A DNA stretch of 8,268 nt from positions 1-8,268 of the forward strand of contig JACCRW010000084.1 of the NCBI GenBank assembly GCA_013813345.1, given 5' to 3'. Below, one piece after another: positions 1 through 6,036 of this stretch; position 1 is the stretch's first letter, and every line of letters starts with the position of its first letter. The stretch comes from Actinomycetota bacterium (GTDB taxonomy: Bacteria; Actinomycetota; Thermoleophilia; Gaiellales; Gaiellaceae). The notes under the pieces are model-generated. The model was not told where the DNA came from. It saw only the letters and a program-made list of their open reading frames with translations, and made no database searches. Position numbers and translations under genes: made by a program.

Positions 1-499
1 GGCTTCCAGCGGGCGACCACACCGCGCACCGGCACCGTCGCGCCCTCCGCGGGAGCGACGAGCGTCGGGCCGGCCGGGATGTCGTGCGTGAGCCAAGCGG
101 CGCCCGACGTGTTACCCGTGCTCTTGCCGTTCTCCTGGGTCGGACCCGAGATCGTGTACTTGCCCTCGGGAGCTTCGCGAGCATCGTGGCGATCGGCACG
201 TCGGCGTTCTCGGGCTCGACGGACTCGAAGAAGAGCTCGGTCAGCCCCAGCTTGGCGAGCGTCCCGCGGGCCTCGAGCGTCAGCACCTGACCGGCAGGGC
301 CTCGCACGTCGAGCCGCCGCCAACCCTCGCTGTCGACGAACCCCTGGAACCCGGTGTCCTCGTCCGTCGCATTGTGCTCGATGTTGAGCTTTGCGTCCTT
401 CAGCGGGACGACGGCTCCGGGCCGCGATCCCGCAGCTACGGCCGCCGCCGAGAGCAGGACAGCCGACACGGTCAGGAATGAGGGCACGATGAGTCTCAT
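1..499 (-). CDS. Secreted hypothetical protein, 3' end outside window, one frameshift
   Basis: I do not recognise the family. The ATG at 499-497 is preceded by a strong ribosome site (GGAGGT, 5-nt spacer). The protein opens with MRLIVPSFLTVSAVLLSAAA, a short basic start plus hydrophobic segment typical of a Sec signal peptide ending near residue 22, so export is likely. The mature part has acidic and polar stretches (for example LNIEHNATDEDTGFQGF, then TELFFESVEPENADVPIATM). The frame is clearly coding down to about position 175. There it shifts: the continuation, PEGKYTISGPTQENGK and later PAGPTLVAPAEGATVPV, is in another frame and runs to the left edge without a stop. One missing base near 165-175 explains this. 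The final PTLVAPAEGATVPVRG resembles the beginning of a fibronectin-III/Ig-like repeat, so a beta-sandwich surface protein is possible. Function unknown; moderately sure it is a real gene. Confidence 0.72.
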   Translation of the reverse strand, partial: MRLIVPSFLTVSAVLLSAAAVAAGSRPGAVVPLKDAKLNIEHNATDEDTGFQGFVDSEGWRRLDVRGPAGQVLTLEARGTLAKLGLTELFFESVEPENADVPIATMLAKLPRASTRSRVRPRRTARARVTRRAPLGSRTTSRPARRSSLPRRARRCRCAVWSPAGS

Positions 500-504
500 G
501 GGGT

Positions 505-510
505 ACCTCC
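505..510 (-). promoter_or_regulatory. Ribosome binding site of the secreted protein
   Basis: GGAGGT on the minus strand lies 5 nt before the ATG at 499-497. It is a near-perfect Shine-Dalgarno match and fixes this start codon. The rest of the divergent intergenic region up to 719 shows no convincing promoter hexamer pair on either strand. Confidence 0.6.
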
Positions 511-719
511 GTGGGTTCGAAGAGTCCATGACCACGCTACGGCGACCACATGAGGCGGACGTGAGAACCACCCGGCACGGGTCGCGTGAGCGATGAGTTG
601 CGCTTCACGCCGGAGTCCAATGATCATGTTGTCGCAAAGCTCAGCGGCTCGCGTCCGCCGCACGGAAAGGTCGGGATAGCCGTACCAACACGGCTGCGCG
701 GGAGGCGTAGCTTGGAGTC

Positions 720-1526
720 ATGAAGCGCGACCTCCACCCCAGTCACCTGCAGCCCGTGCGCCGCGCCGGCCTCCCCGTCCGGGGCGCGCTCGCTTCGCCG
801 CATCGTGGCGCGGTGGAGGTCGCAGCTCTCTTCGGGCTCTATGGCCTCTACCAGTTGATCCGCGGCTTCGGCGAGCTCGACTTCGAGGCCGCGCAGCGGA
901 ACACGGAGGCGATCGTTGCGGCCGAGCAGCGCCTTCAGGTCTTCGTCGAGCGCGGCATTCAGGACTGGGCTCTCGGCGTGCCCGGCCTCGCCGGCCTCCT
1001 CGGGATCGCCTATCTCGCGCTCCATCTCCTGCTCACCCCGGCCGTTCTCGTCTGGGTCTATCGCGCCCATCGCGAGCGCTTCCCGCTCGTGCGGACGACG
1101 CTCGTCGTCTCGACCGCACTTGCGCTCGTAGGCTACGTCGTCTATCCGGCCGCACCGCCGCGGCTCGCCGGGCTCGGCTTCGCGGACACGGTCAGCGAGC
1201 GCGCGGGTCTCAACCTGAGCTCGGACGTGCTCGGGAGCTTCTACAACCCGATTGCGGCCGTGCCGAGCCTGCACTTCGGCTATGCCCTGCTCGTCGGCGG
1301 CGCGATCGCCTGGCTGGCGCGCCGCCGTGCGCTCCGGCTTGCCGGCGCGGTCTATCCGGCCGTGATGCTCTTCATCATCGTCGCGACCGGGAACCACTTC
1401 CTGCTCGACGCGGTCGCTGGCGGCGCTGTCGTGCTCGCCGGCTGGGCGGCCGCCCGGCTCCTGATCCCGGCTCGGCGCGAGCCTGTCGCGCGCCAGCAGC
1501 GGCGACTCGAGCGTCTGACGGTCTAG
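720..1526 (+). CDS. PAP2-superfamily membrane protein, inositolphosphotransferase-like (PAP2_3)
   Basis: 268 aa, intact. Hydrophobic segments lie around residues 31-50, 86-113, 125-142, 184-200, 207-223 and 230-248, indicating a polytopic inner-membrane protein. Three motifs match the Aur1/inositol-phosphorylceramide-synthase branch of the PAP2 superfamily: YPAAPPRL (142-149), NPIAAVPSLHFGYAL (176-190, with Ser183-Leu-His185) and TGNHFLLDAVAG (223-234, with His226 and Asp230 as the expected catalytic pair). Known members transfer phospho-head groups between lipids or hydrolyse lipid phosphates; the substrate here cannot be told from sequence. The ATG at 720 has GGAG only 2 nt upstream and GGAGG 14 nt upstream, so the exact start is less secure than the reading frame. 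Its TAG stop overlaps the stop of the convergent desaturase in a single CTAG. Together the two genes suggest membrane-lipid modification, but they are not co-transcribed. Confidence 0.88.
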   Translation: MKRDLHPSHLQPVRRAGLPVRGALASPHRGAVEVAALFGLYGLYQLIRGFGELDFEAAQRNTEAIVAAEQRLQVFVERGIQDWALGVPGLAGLLGIAYLALHLLLTPAVLVWVYRAHRERFPLVRTTLVVSTALALVGYVVYPAAPPRLAGLGFADTVSERAGLNLSSDVLGSFYNPIAAVPSLHFGYALLVGGAIAWLARRRALRLAGAVYPAVMLFIIVATGNHFLLDAVAGGAVVLAGWAAARLLIPARREPVARQQRRLERLTV

Positions 1527-2413
1527 CCTCCGGTCGCGAGCTTCCCGGCCTGCTTGTCGACCGGGATCCGGACGACCCCCCACGCGAGCCCGAGCTTCTC
1601 GAGCGTCCAGATCACCCAGCCGCCGGGGTCGAGCTCGAGCTTCCGCAGCCCGTGGAACGCCGAGGTTGGGAAGGCATGGTGATTGTTGTGCCAGGACTCG
1701 CCGAACGAGAGCCAGGAGAGCCACCAGACGTTGCGCGACTCGTCGCGCGAGGCGAAGCGGCGGCGGCCCCAGAAGTGGCAGATCGAGTTGATCGAGAACG
1801 TGACGTGGTGGAGCAGGAAGATCCGGACGGCGCCGCCCCAGAAGAGCCCGGCGAGGAAGCCGTACCAGCCGCCGATCAGCGCCCAGCCGACGAGGGCCGG
1901 CACGAGCAGCGAGAGGAGGACGAGCGGCAGGAAGAGCTTGGCGATCACGCGCAGGCCGCCGTCGCGGAGGAGGTCCTTCGCGTAGCGCGCCTGGTCGGCG
2001 CGCCCCGACTCCGAGAAGAGCCAGCCCGTGTGCGCATGCCAGAGCCCCTTCAGTGCCTCGGCGACGCCGCCGCCGAAGCCCGCGTGCGGGCTGTGCGGGT
2101 CGCCCTCCTGATCTGAGAACTGGTGATGCTTGCGATGGTCGGAGACCCAGGCGACGACGTCGCCCTCGACCGCCATCTGGCCGAGCACGGCGAAGGTGTA
2201 GCGCACCGGGCGATAGGTCTCGAACGAGCGGTGGGTGAAGAGGCGGTGGTAGCCAACGGTGATCCCGACGCCCGTCAGCACGTAGCCGACCGCGAGGATC
2301 GCGAGCTCGGTCGGGCCGACCATCCGATCCCAGAGGAGGACGATCGCGGCGATGAGGCCGACGAAGGGCAGGACGATTCCCGCCAGGTTGATCAGCTTGT
2401 GCGTGCGCGTCAT
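1523..2413 (-). CDS. Membrane acyl-CoA/acyl-lipid delta-9-type fatty acid desaturase
   Basis: 296 aa, intact. It carries the three histidine boxes of membrane desaturases in order: HRLFTH (56-61), HRKHH (93-97) and HNNHH (242-246, inside SFGESWHNNHHAFP), plus the accessory His in LHHVTFSINSICHFWG (about 201-216). These ligate the di-iron centre that inserts a double bond into a saturated acyl chain using O2 and reducing equivalents. Hydrophobic segments near 9-28, 36-54, 160-178 and 180-200 fit the four-helix topology, with the His boxes on the cytoplasmic side. The sequence resembles stearoyl-CoA 9-desaturases of actinobacteria; position specificity is not provable here. The start is secure: AAGGAGAA stands 5 nt before the ATG. 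An imperfect inverted repeat lies about 30 nt upstream and could be an operator. Likely role is membrane-fluidity control. The stop is shared with the convergent PAP2 gene. Confidence 0.93.
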   Translation of the reverse strand: MTRTHKLINLAGIVLPFVGLIAAIVLLWDRMVGPTELAILAVGYVLTGVGITVGYHRLFTHRSFETYRPVRYTFAVLGQMAVEGDVVAWVSDHRKHHQFSDQEGDPHSPHAGFGGGVAEALKGLWHAHTGWLFSESGRADQARYAKDLLRDGGLRVIAKLFLPLVLLSLLVPALVGWALIGGWYGFLAGLFWGGAVRIFLLHHVTFSINSICHFWGRRRFASRDESRNVWWLSWLSFGESWHNNHHAFPTSAFHGLRKLELDPGGWVIWTLEKLGLAWGVVRIPVDKQAGKLATGG

Positions 2414-2418
2414 GGTCG

Positions 2419-2426
2419 TTCTCCTT
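2419..2426 (-). promoter_or_regulatory. Ribosome binding site of the desaturase
   Basis: AAGGAGAA on the minus strand sits 5 nt upstream of the desaturase ATG (2413-2411) and decides that start. Confidence 0.6.
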
Positions 2427-2441
2427 GCAGCCGGGGTCTAG

Positions 2442-2465
2442 GGCCGGTCTGACCGTCAGTCGGCC
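2442..2465 (-). promoter_or_regulatory. Imperfect inverted repeat upstream of the desaturase (candidate operator)
   Basis: On the minus strand the arms read GGCCG-A-CTGAC-G-GTCAG-AC-CGGCC. The inner CTGAC/GTCAG arms are perfect about one base; the outer GGCCG/CGGCC arms are perfect but offset by one base. It lies in the leader, ending about 30 nt before the ATG. The near-zero loop makes an RNA hairpin unlikely and a dimeric-repressor site more plausible. Desaturase genes are often controlled by TetR-type repressors, but no regulator is encoded nearby. This is inference from symmetry and position only. Confidence 0.3.
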
Positions 2466-2573
2466 TGCTCGTAGGGTTCGAAACGCGGAAAGAGCGGGCG
2501 ACCGACGGAACGAAGAACGAGTTCGAACACCGTAGCCGCAAAACGACACGCCCAAACGTCGAGCCAGGGCGCT

Positions 2574-3303
2574 CTACTGCTGACGGCGGAGCGCCACCTG
2601 GCCGATCTTCCGCCCGAGCTCGAGGCCGGCCTCGTTGTCGCTGCGGAAGTGGATTCCTCCGTAGAGGCGCGAGACGGCGGCTTCCTCGACCGCCGCACGG
2701 AGCCGCGACGCCTCCGCGGGGAAGAACCAAGCGAGCACCTCGGAGGCTGCGCCTGAGGTGGTGGCGTGACCCGAGACATAGGACGGGAACGGCGGCGTCG
2801 TGATGTAGGGGAGCCACCCGGGATCGAGCTCGCGCCGGATCGCGGTCACCGGCCGCTCGGTCCAGTAGGCGAACTTCGCATCCCAGCAGGCGATGAAGGC
2901 GTCGGCCTGAGCCGTGTTCAACGTTGCCAGAACCTGTGCAGCCGAGGCCGCCGAGAGACGATGCGCGCGAATCAATTCGAGCGCTGAGCGACGCCCGACG
3001 CGAAGGAGGGCTGAGCTCCTCGAGCGAGCTCGCGAGCGCGGCAGCGCGGGCAGAGATCTCGAGCAACGCGGCTCGGTCGCGGGCCATGCCGGGGAGGGAC
3101 TCGAGCGCGCGGCTCCGAGTGTGGTAGGCAAGGCGCCTAGCCTCTGCCGCAATCTCACGAGACTCGCGGGCGAGCGCCGCGTCTCGCGTCGACGATCTGG
3201 CCGCAGCAACGATCCTGAGCTCAGCGTCGTGCACCGAGCCGACTCCTTCCGCTGCTTCCCGGCACGATTGCAGCGCCCCAGCCGGCTGCCAAGAAAATGG
3301 CAC
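2574..3303 (-). CDS. Vanadium-dependent haloperoxidase/PAP2-type protein with N-terminal frameshift
   Basis: The C-terminal part, in frame from about position 2990 down to the TAG at 2574, is a clear acid-phosphatase/vanadium-haloperoxidase fold. It has all three anion-binding motifs: Kx6RP as KFAYWTERP (about 2850-2876), the SGH motif within FPSYVSGHATTSG (about 2766-2774, catalytic His) and SRx5Hx3D as SRLYGGIHFRSD (2637-2673). LATLNTAQADAFIACWDAK is typical of the group. Upstream, the best coding frame switches near 2985-3005 (one extra or two missing bases) and continues up to a GTG at 3303 with an Ala/Arg-rich helical stretch (AALARESREIAAEARRLA). That part lacks the aromatic/Pro-Gly-His segment common before this domain, so the N-terminus may be damaged or wrongly joined. 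The ribosome site for the GTG is poor. It may act as halogenating enzyme or phosphatase; substrate unknown. The domain call is firm, the 5' end is not. Confidence 0.75.
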
Positions 3304-3410
3304 GCCTTGCCGCGCGAGCTCCTTCAGGCTGTTGCGGCGCGCGCGCCCACGCGCTCACCCCGCTCCGCAGGCTCGCGGTAGGAGCCTCTGAGGGCTGCCG
3401 ACCGGCTGCA

Positions 3411-3520
3411 CCGTCCCGTCGCACATCACTGCGACGCGCGTCCCCAGCGTCATCGCCTCAACCTGATCGTGGGTCACATCGCGACGCGCTGTCGCTTGCC
3501 ACCGGCAAGAATCGGCGTGT
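3411..3520 (-). pseudogene. Remnant of a sugar-type (MalK/UgpC-like) ABC transporter ATPase
   Basis: Read on the minus strand from 3520 down, the DNA gives ILAGGKRQRVAM, the LSGGQ signature region (canonical LSGGQRQRVAM). It then runs directly, one frame over, into THDQVEAMTLGTRVAVM and DGTVQPVGSPQRL, the H-loop region and following strand of CUT1-family import ATPases. The Walker B segment that normally separates them (roughly 50-60 residues) is absent. A further one-base shift after PQRL would restore LYREPA, also typical of the family. No start codon, Walker A or Q-loop is present on this strand. The piece ends exactly where the ribokinase begins. It is non-functional as read. Sugar transporters and ribokinases often share operons, so it may be debris of a former sugar-uptake locus, or a mis-joined stretch like the one in copA. 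Confidence 0.6.
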
Positions 3521-4346
3521 GAGCGCGCCACGGATCACCGTCGTCGGCTCGGCGAACGTCGATCTCGTCGCCCGCTGCTCACGCCTGCCTGCGCCCGGCG
3601 AGACGATCGGCGGCGCAGCTTTCTCGCGGATTCCCGGCGGTAAGGGGGCGAACCAGGCCGTTGCCGCGGCCCGGCTCGGCGCCGCCGTCCGCTTCGTCGG
3701 GCGGGTGGGCACGGACGACCTCGTGCTCCGCTCGCTCGCGGCCGAGGGCATCGACGTCTCCGGCGTCCACGTCGACGACCGCGAGAGCGGCGTCGCCTTG
3801 ATCCTCGTTGACGACGAGGGCGAGAACGTGATCGTGGTCGCGCCCGGGGCGAATGGGCGGCTGGCGCCGTCGGACCTGCGGATCGGCGACGCCGATGCCG
3901 TCCTCTGTCAGCTCGAGATCCCGCTCGATGTTGTCGCCGCAGCCGCCGAGCAGGCGCCGTTCTTCTGCCTGAACGCGGCGCCCGCGTTGCCCGTTCCGGT
4001 GGAGCTGATCCGCCGTGCCGATCTCGTTGTCGTCAACCGCTTCGAGCTCGACGCGCTCCCGGAGGAGCCGAAGCTGGCGGCGCTGACGCTGGGTGCCGAG
4101 GGAGCAGTCCTGCTCGAGCGCGGAAGCGAGGTCGCGCGCGCGTCGCCGCCGAAGGTCGACGCGGTCGACGGAACCGCCGCCGGCGATGCCTTCTGCGCCG
4201 CTCTGCTCGTCTCTCTGCTCCGCGGAGAAGATCGCGAGGACGCCCTGCGCCGTGCCTGCGTCGCCGGCGCGCTGACGGCTTCGCGCCACGGGGCGCAACC
4301 GTCACTCCCGACCGCGGCGGAGCTCGAGAAGCTGCTCCGCCCGTGA
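3519..4346 (+). CDS. rbsK: Ribokinase / PfkB-family sugar kinase
   Basis: 275 aa from a GTG start. The N-terminus ITVVGSANVDLV (residues 6-17) is the classic PfkB opening. GGKGANQAVAAARLGA (40-55) is PfkB signature 1, GVALILVDDEGENVIVVAPGAN (91-112) is the ribokinase central strand, and DGTAAGDAF (217-225) is signature 2, with Asp223 as catalytic base and the Gly/Ala backbone as anion hole. TRHGAQPS-like SRHGAQPSLP (255-264) also matches ribokinase. It would phosphorylate ribose (or a related sugar) with ATP in the cytoplasm. At 275 aa it is slightly short of the usual 300 or so; the loop after GRVGTDDL lacks a few residues. The frame stays open upstream to an ATG at 3297, but that 74-aa extension has no kinase similarity and overlaps the ABC remnant, so I start at 3519 despite a weak ribosome site. 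Its TGA overlaps the next gene's GTG. Exact sugar specificity is inferred. Confidence 0.85.
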   Translation: MSAPRITVVGSANVDLVARCSRLPAPGETIGGAAFSRIPGGKGANQAVAAARLGAAVRFVGRVGTDDLVLRSLAAEGIDVSGVHVDDRESGVALILVDDEGENVIVVAPGANGRLAPSDLRIGDADAVLCQLEIPLDVVAAAAEQAPFFCLNAAPALPVPVELIRRADLVVVNRFELDALPEEPKLAALTLGAEGAVLLERGSEVARASPPKVDAVDGTAAGDAFCAALLVSLLRGEDREDALRRACVAGALTASRHGAQPSLPTAAELEKLLRP

Positions 4347-5031
4347 GGGTGCGACGGCGGTTGCTGCTCGCTTCGCTGCTCGGCGTGCTCGCTCGGCTCC
4401 TGCGGCGGCGACTCCGAGCCGGCCGCCGACCTCGGCCCGCAGTTGCTCGAGGCGGCGCGCGCGGGGGACGGGACACAGGTGCGCGCTTTGCTCGGGCGTG
4501 GCGCGGAGGTCGAGTCGCGCGATTCCACGGGCGCAACGGCGCTCGTCGCCGCGGCCTACGGGAACCACGTCGACGTCGCCCGCCTGCTCGTCGAGGCTGG
4601 CGCGGACGTGAACGCGAAGGACGAGTCGGAGCAGAGTGCCTATCTGATCGCGACGAGCGAGGTAGGCGACGATGCTCGCCTGCCCGAGCTGGCGCTTGCG
4701 AACGGCGCCGAGGTCGACGCCACGGACAGCTATAACGGCACCGGCCTGATTCGGGCGGCCGAGCGGGGCCACGCGGCGATCATCGGCCGCCTGCTCGAGA
4801 CGTCGATCGAGCTCGACCACGTCAATCGCCTCGGCTGGACGGCCCTCCTCGAGGCGATCATCCTCGGCGAGGGCGGCAAACGGCACACCGAGGTCGTGCG
4901 CAGGCTCGTCGCGGCCGGCGTCGACGTCGCCTCACCGACGGCCGGGGCATGACGCCGCTCGCCCACGCGCGCCGGCAGGGCTTCCGTGCGATCGTGCGGA
5001 TTCTCGAGCAGGCCGGTGCCGCGAGCCCTAG
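4343..5031 (+). CDS. Ankyrin-repeat lipoprotein, two apparent frameshifts
   Basis: A GTG at 4343 overlaps the ribokinase TGA by 4 bp (GTGA), implying coupled translation. The N-terminus RRRLLLASLLGVLA is a signal peptide. After a frame slip near 4390 it continues as LGSCGGDSEPAADLGPQ, a good lipobox (Cys codon 4401-4403), so the protein was probably a lipid-anchored extracytoplasmic protein. Residues from about 4443 form ankyrin repeats: GDGTQVRALLGRGAEVESRD, then STGATALVAAAYGNHVDVA, NGTGLIRAAERGHAAIIGRL and LGWTALLEAIILGEGGKRH. A one-base loss near 4940 turns the expected DGRGMTPLAHARRQGFRAIV into an early stop at 4952; the last repeat follows in another frame and ends near EQAGA. The true stop is uncertain: the frame stays open to 5182, and a TAG at 5029-5031 would need one more slip. 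Ankyrin repeats bind proteins; the partner is unknown. Confidence 0.75.
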
Positions 5032-5489
5032 TGGTACTGGTGCACGACCGCGTGGCCGCGGCCGCGCTCGATCAAGTGGCGATTCACGGGATAGGCGGCG
5101 GCGCCCGCGATCAGGAGCGCGGCGGCAAGGCTGCCCCAGAAGCGGAAGTTGTCCAGGCCGGCCTCCATCGCGCCGGGGATGAGCAACATGATCGCGTTGT
5201 CCACGATCTCCATGATCGTGATCGAGATCGTGTCTGCGGCGAGGGCGACGGGGATCGCGGCCGCGAGAGCGATGCCGCTGCGGAGTAGCGGGATCATTGT
5301 CAGCGAGTAGCCGAAGAAGAAGGCGAGCACGACCGCGAGCGCGATCGTCTGGAAGTCGCCCCAGCCGAGCGCCGTGCCGATGATCATCCCGAGCACCTCG
5401 CCGATCGCACAGCCGGTCAGGCAGTGGACGGTCGCCGAGAAGGCGACGCGGTTCAGCGACTGTTCGATGTGCCCGCCGTGCTCCGTCAT
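5028..5489 (-). CDS. DUF4396 family four-helix membrane protein
   Basis: 153 aa. The ATG at 5489-5487 overlaps the csoR TGA (ATGA), so it is the second gene of the csoR operon. Four hydrophobic segments are visible near residues 22-42, 46-68, 72-105 and 117-135, ending in PVNRHLIERGRGHAVVHQYH. Helix 1 carries VHCLTGCAIGE (21-31), a His-Cys-x3-Cys-x3-Glu arrangement that could bind a soft metal within the membrane. Asp86, Glu94 and Asp97 (ADTISITIMEIVDN) lie in helix 3, and the tail is His-rich. The family has no assigned biochemical role that I know. Co-transcription with a copper sensor suggests a role in copper or thiol homeostasis; that is inference. The frame is open upstream into csoR out of frame, so longer starts are rejected. 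Confidence 0.85.
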   Translation of the reverse strand: MTEHGGHIEQSLNRVAFSATVHCLTGCAIGEVLGMIIGTALGWGDFQTIALAVVLAFFFGYSLTMIPLLRSGIALAAAIPVALAADTISITIMEIVDNAIMLLIPGAMEAGLDNFRFWGSLAAALLIAGAAAYPVNRHLIERGRGHAVVHQYH

Positions 5490-5770
5490 GACTTGACGAG
5501 GCGGCCGACGGCCGCCATCAGCTCGTTCATCCGCTCGGCCTGCGTCTCGCCGGTCGAGCCGACGACGCAATGGCGGACGTGGTCGTCGAGGAGTCCGAGC
5601 GCGACCGCCTCGATCGCCTTCTGAACCGCGCTGATCTGGGTCAGCACGTCGATGCAGTAACGGTCGTCCTCGACCATCTTCGCGATCCCCCGGACCTGGC
5701 CCTCGATCCGGGCGAGCCGGTTGAGGAGCGCGTCCTTGTTGGCGGAGTAGCCGTGGAGCTCGGTGTTCAT
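5486..5770 (-). CDS. csoR: CsoR-family copper-sensing transcriptional repressor
   Basis: 94 aa, intact. ALLNRLARIEGQVRGIAKM (14-32) is the diagnostic start of the CsoR/RcnR/FrmR (DUF156) all-helical fold. Metal ligands match the Cu(I)-type C-H-C set: Cys39 (DRYCID), His64 and Cys68 (DDHVRHCVV). In known CsoR proteins the tetramer binds operator DNA when copper-free and lets go on Cu(I) binding, and the same is expected here. The start is the ATG at 5770; no clear Shine-Dalgarno precedes it, and transcription from the operator region would leave a leader of only about 20 nt. It is divergent from the copZ-copA operon with a 59-bp gap holding a strong inverted repeat, and its stop overlaps the DUF4396 start. 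Autoregulation plus repression of the divergent arm is the likely circuit. A longer in-frame extension to 6052 lacks family similarity and would cover the operator. Confidence 0.93.
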   Translation of the reverse strand: MNTELHGYSANKDALLNRLARIEGQVRGIAKMVEDDRYCIDVLTQISAVQKAIEAVALGLLDDHVRHCVVGSTGETQAERMNELMAAVGRLVKS

Positions 5771-5779
5771 CCCGCACAC

Positions 5780-5803
5780 GATACCATACCCATGGATGGT
5801 ATC
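5780..5803. promoter_or_regulatory. csoO: Candidate CsoR operator in the divergent copper promoter region
   Basis: GATACCAT and ATGGTATC form a perfect 8-bp inverted repeat separated by 8 bp (ACCCATGG, itself containing the palindrome CCATGG). The C-rich and G-rich half-sites with A/T-rich TAC/GTA edges look like described CsoR operators. Each arm contains TACCAT, a fair TAnnnT -10 hexamer, one on each strand (5782-5787 on +, 5801-5796 on -). If both are used, transcripts would start some 36 nt before copZ and about 19 nt before csoR, so a bound repressor would block both. No good -35 boxes are seen. The -10 assignment is inference; the symmetry is directly visible. Confidence 0.7.
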
Positions 5804-5817
5804 ACCAAAGCGAACCT

Positions 5818-5823
5818 GAGGAG
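5818..5823 (+). promoter_or_regulatory. Ribosome binding site of the CopZ-like gene
   Basis: GAGGAG lies 6 nt before the GTG at 5830 and supports that non-ATG start. Confidence 0.6.
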
Positions 5824-5829
5824 ATCGAC

Positions 5830-6036
5830 GTGAGCGTCCAGGAACTCGAATACACCGTCGCGGGCATGAGCTGCGGCCACTGCAGGTCGGCAGTGACCGA
5901 GGAAGTGGAACAGGTTGCCGGCGTCGAGGCCGTCGAGGTCGACCTCGAGTCGAAGCGCGTGCTCGTCCGGGGAGAGGACGTGTCCGACGACGCCGTGCGA
6001 GCCGCGATTCGAGCGGCAGGCTACGGGGCGGCGTGA
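5830..6036 (+). CDS. copZ: CopZ-like copper chaperone (heavy-metal-associated domain)
   Basis: 68 aa, a single complete HMA domain. The MxCxxC metal site is GMSCGHC (residues 12-18, Cys15 and Cys18), followed by the usual helix CRSAVTEEVEQVAGVEAVEV and the closing DDAVRAAIRAAGYGA. This ferredoxin-like beta-alpha-beta fold binds one Cu(I) between two cysteines and hands it to the matching domain of CopA. The GTG start has GAGGAG at proper spacing. It is the first gene of the rightward copper operon, under the candidate CsoR operator, and its TGA overlaps the next gene's GTG (GTGA). Nothing suggests damage. Confidence 0.92.
   Translation: MSVQELEYTVAGMSCGHCRSAVTEEVEQVAGVEAVEVDLESKRVLVRGEDVSDDAVRAAIRAAGYGAA

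Noticed and set aside
624..2555. 643-aa minus-strand open frame
   Set aside because: It is antisense to the PAP2 gene and out of frame with the desaturase; composition is Arg/Ala/Asp-rich and free of motifs, typical of a GC-rich shadow frame.
3297..3518. 74-residue N-terminal extension of the ribokinase, including a PSGCCG stretch that faintly recalls a Walker A loop
   Set aside because: No GxxxxGK[ST] is formed, there is no ribosome site, kinase similarity starts at the GTG at 3519, and the better-supported ABC remnant occupies the opposite strand.
5490..5777. Longer start for the DUF4396 frame
   Set aside because: This part is a shadow of csoR in another frame; the ATG at 5489 with ATGA coupling fits the family N-terminus.
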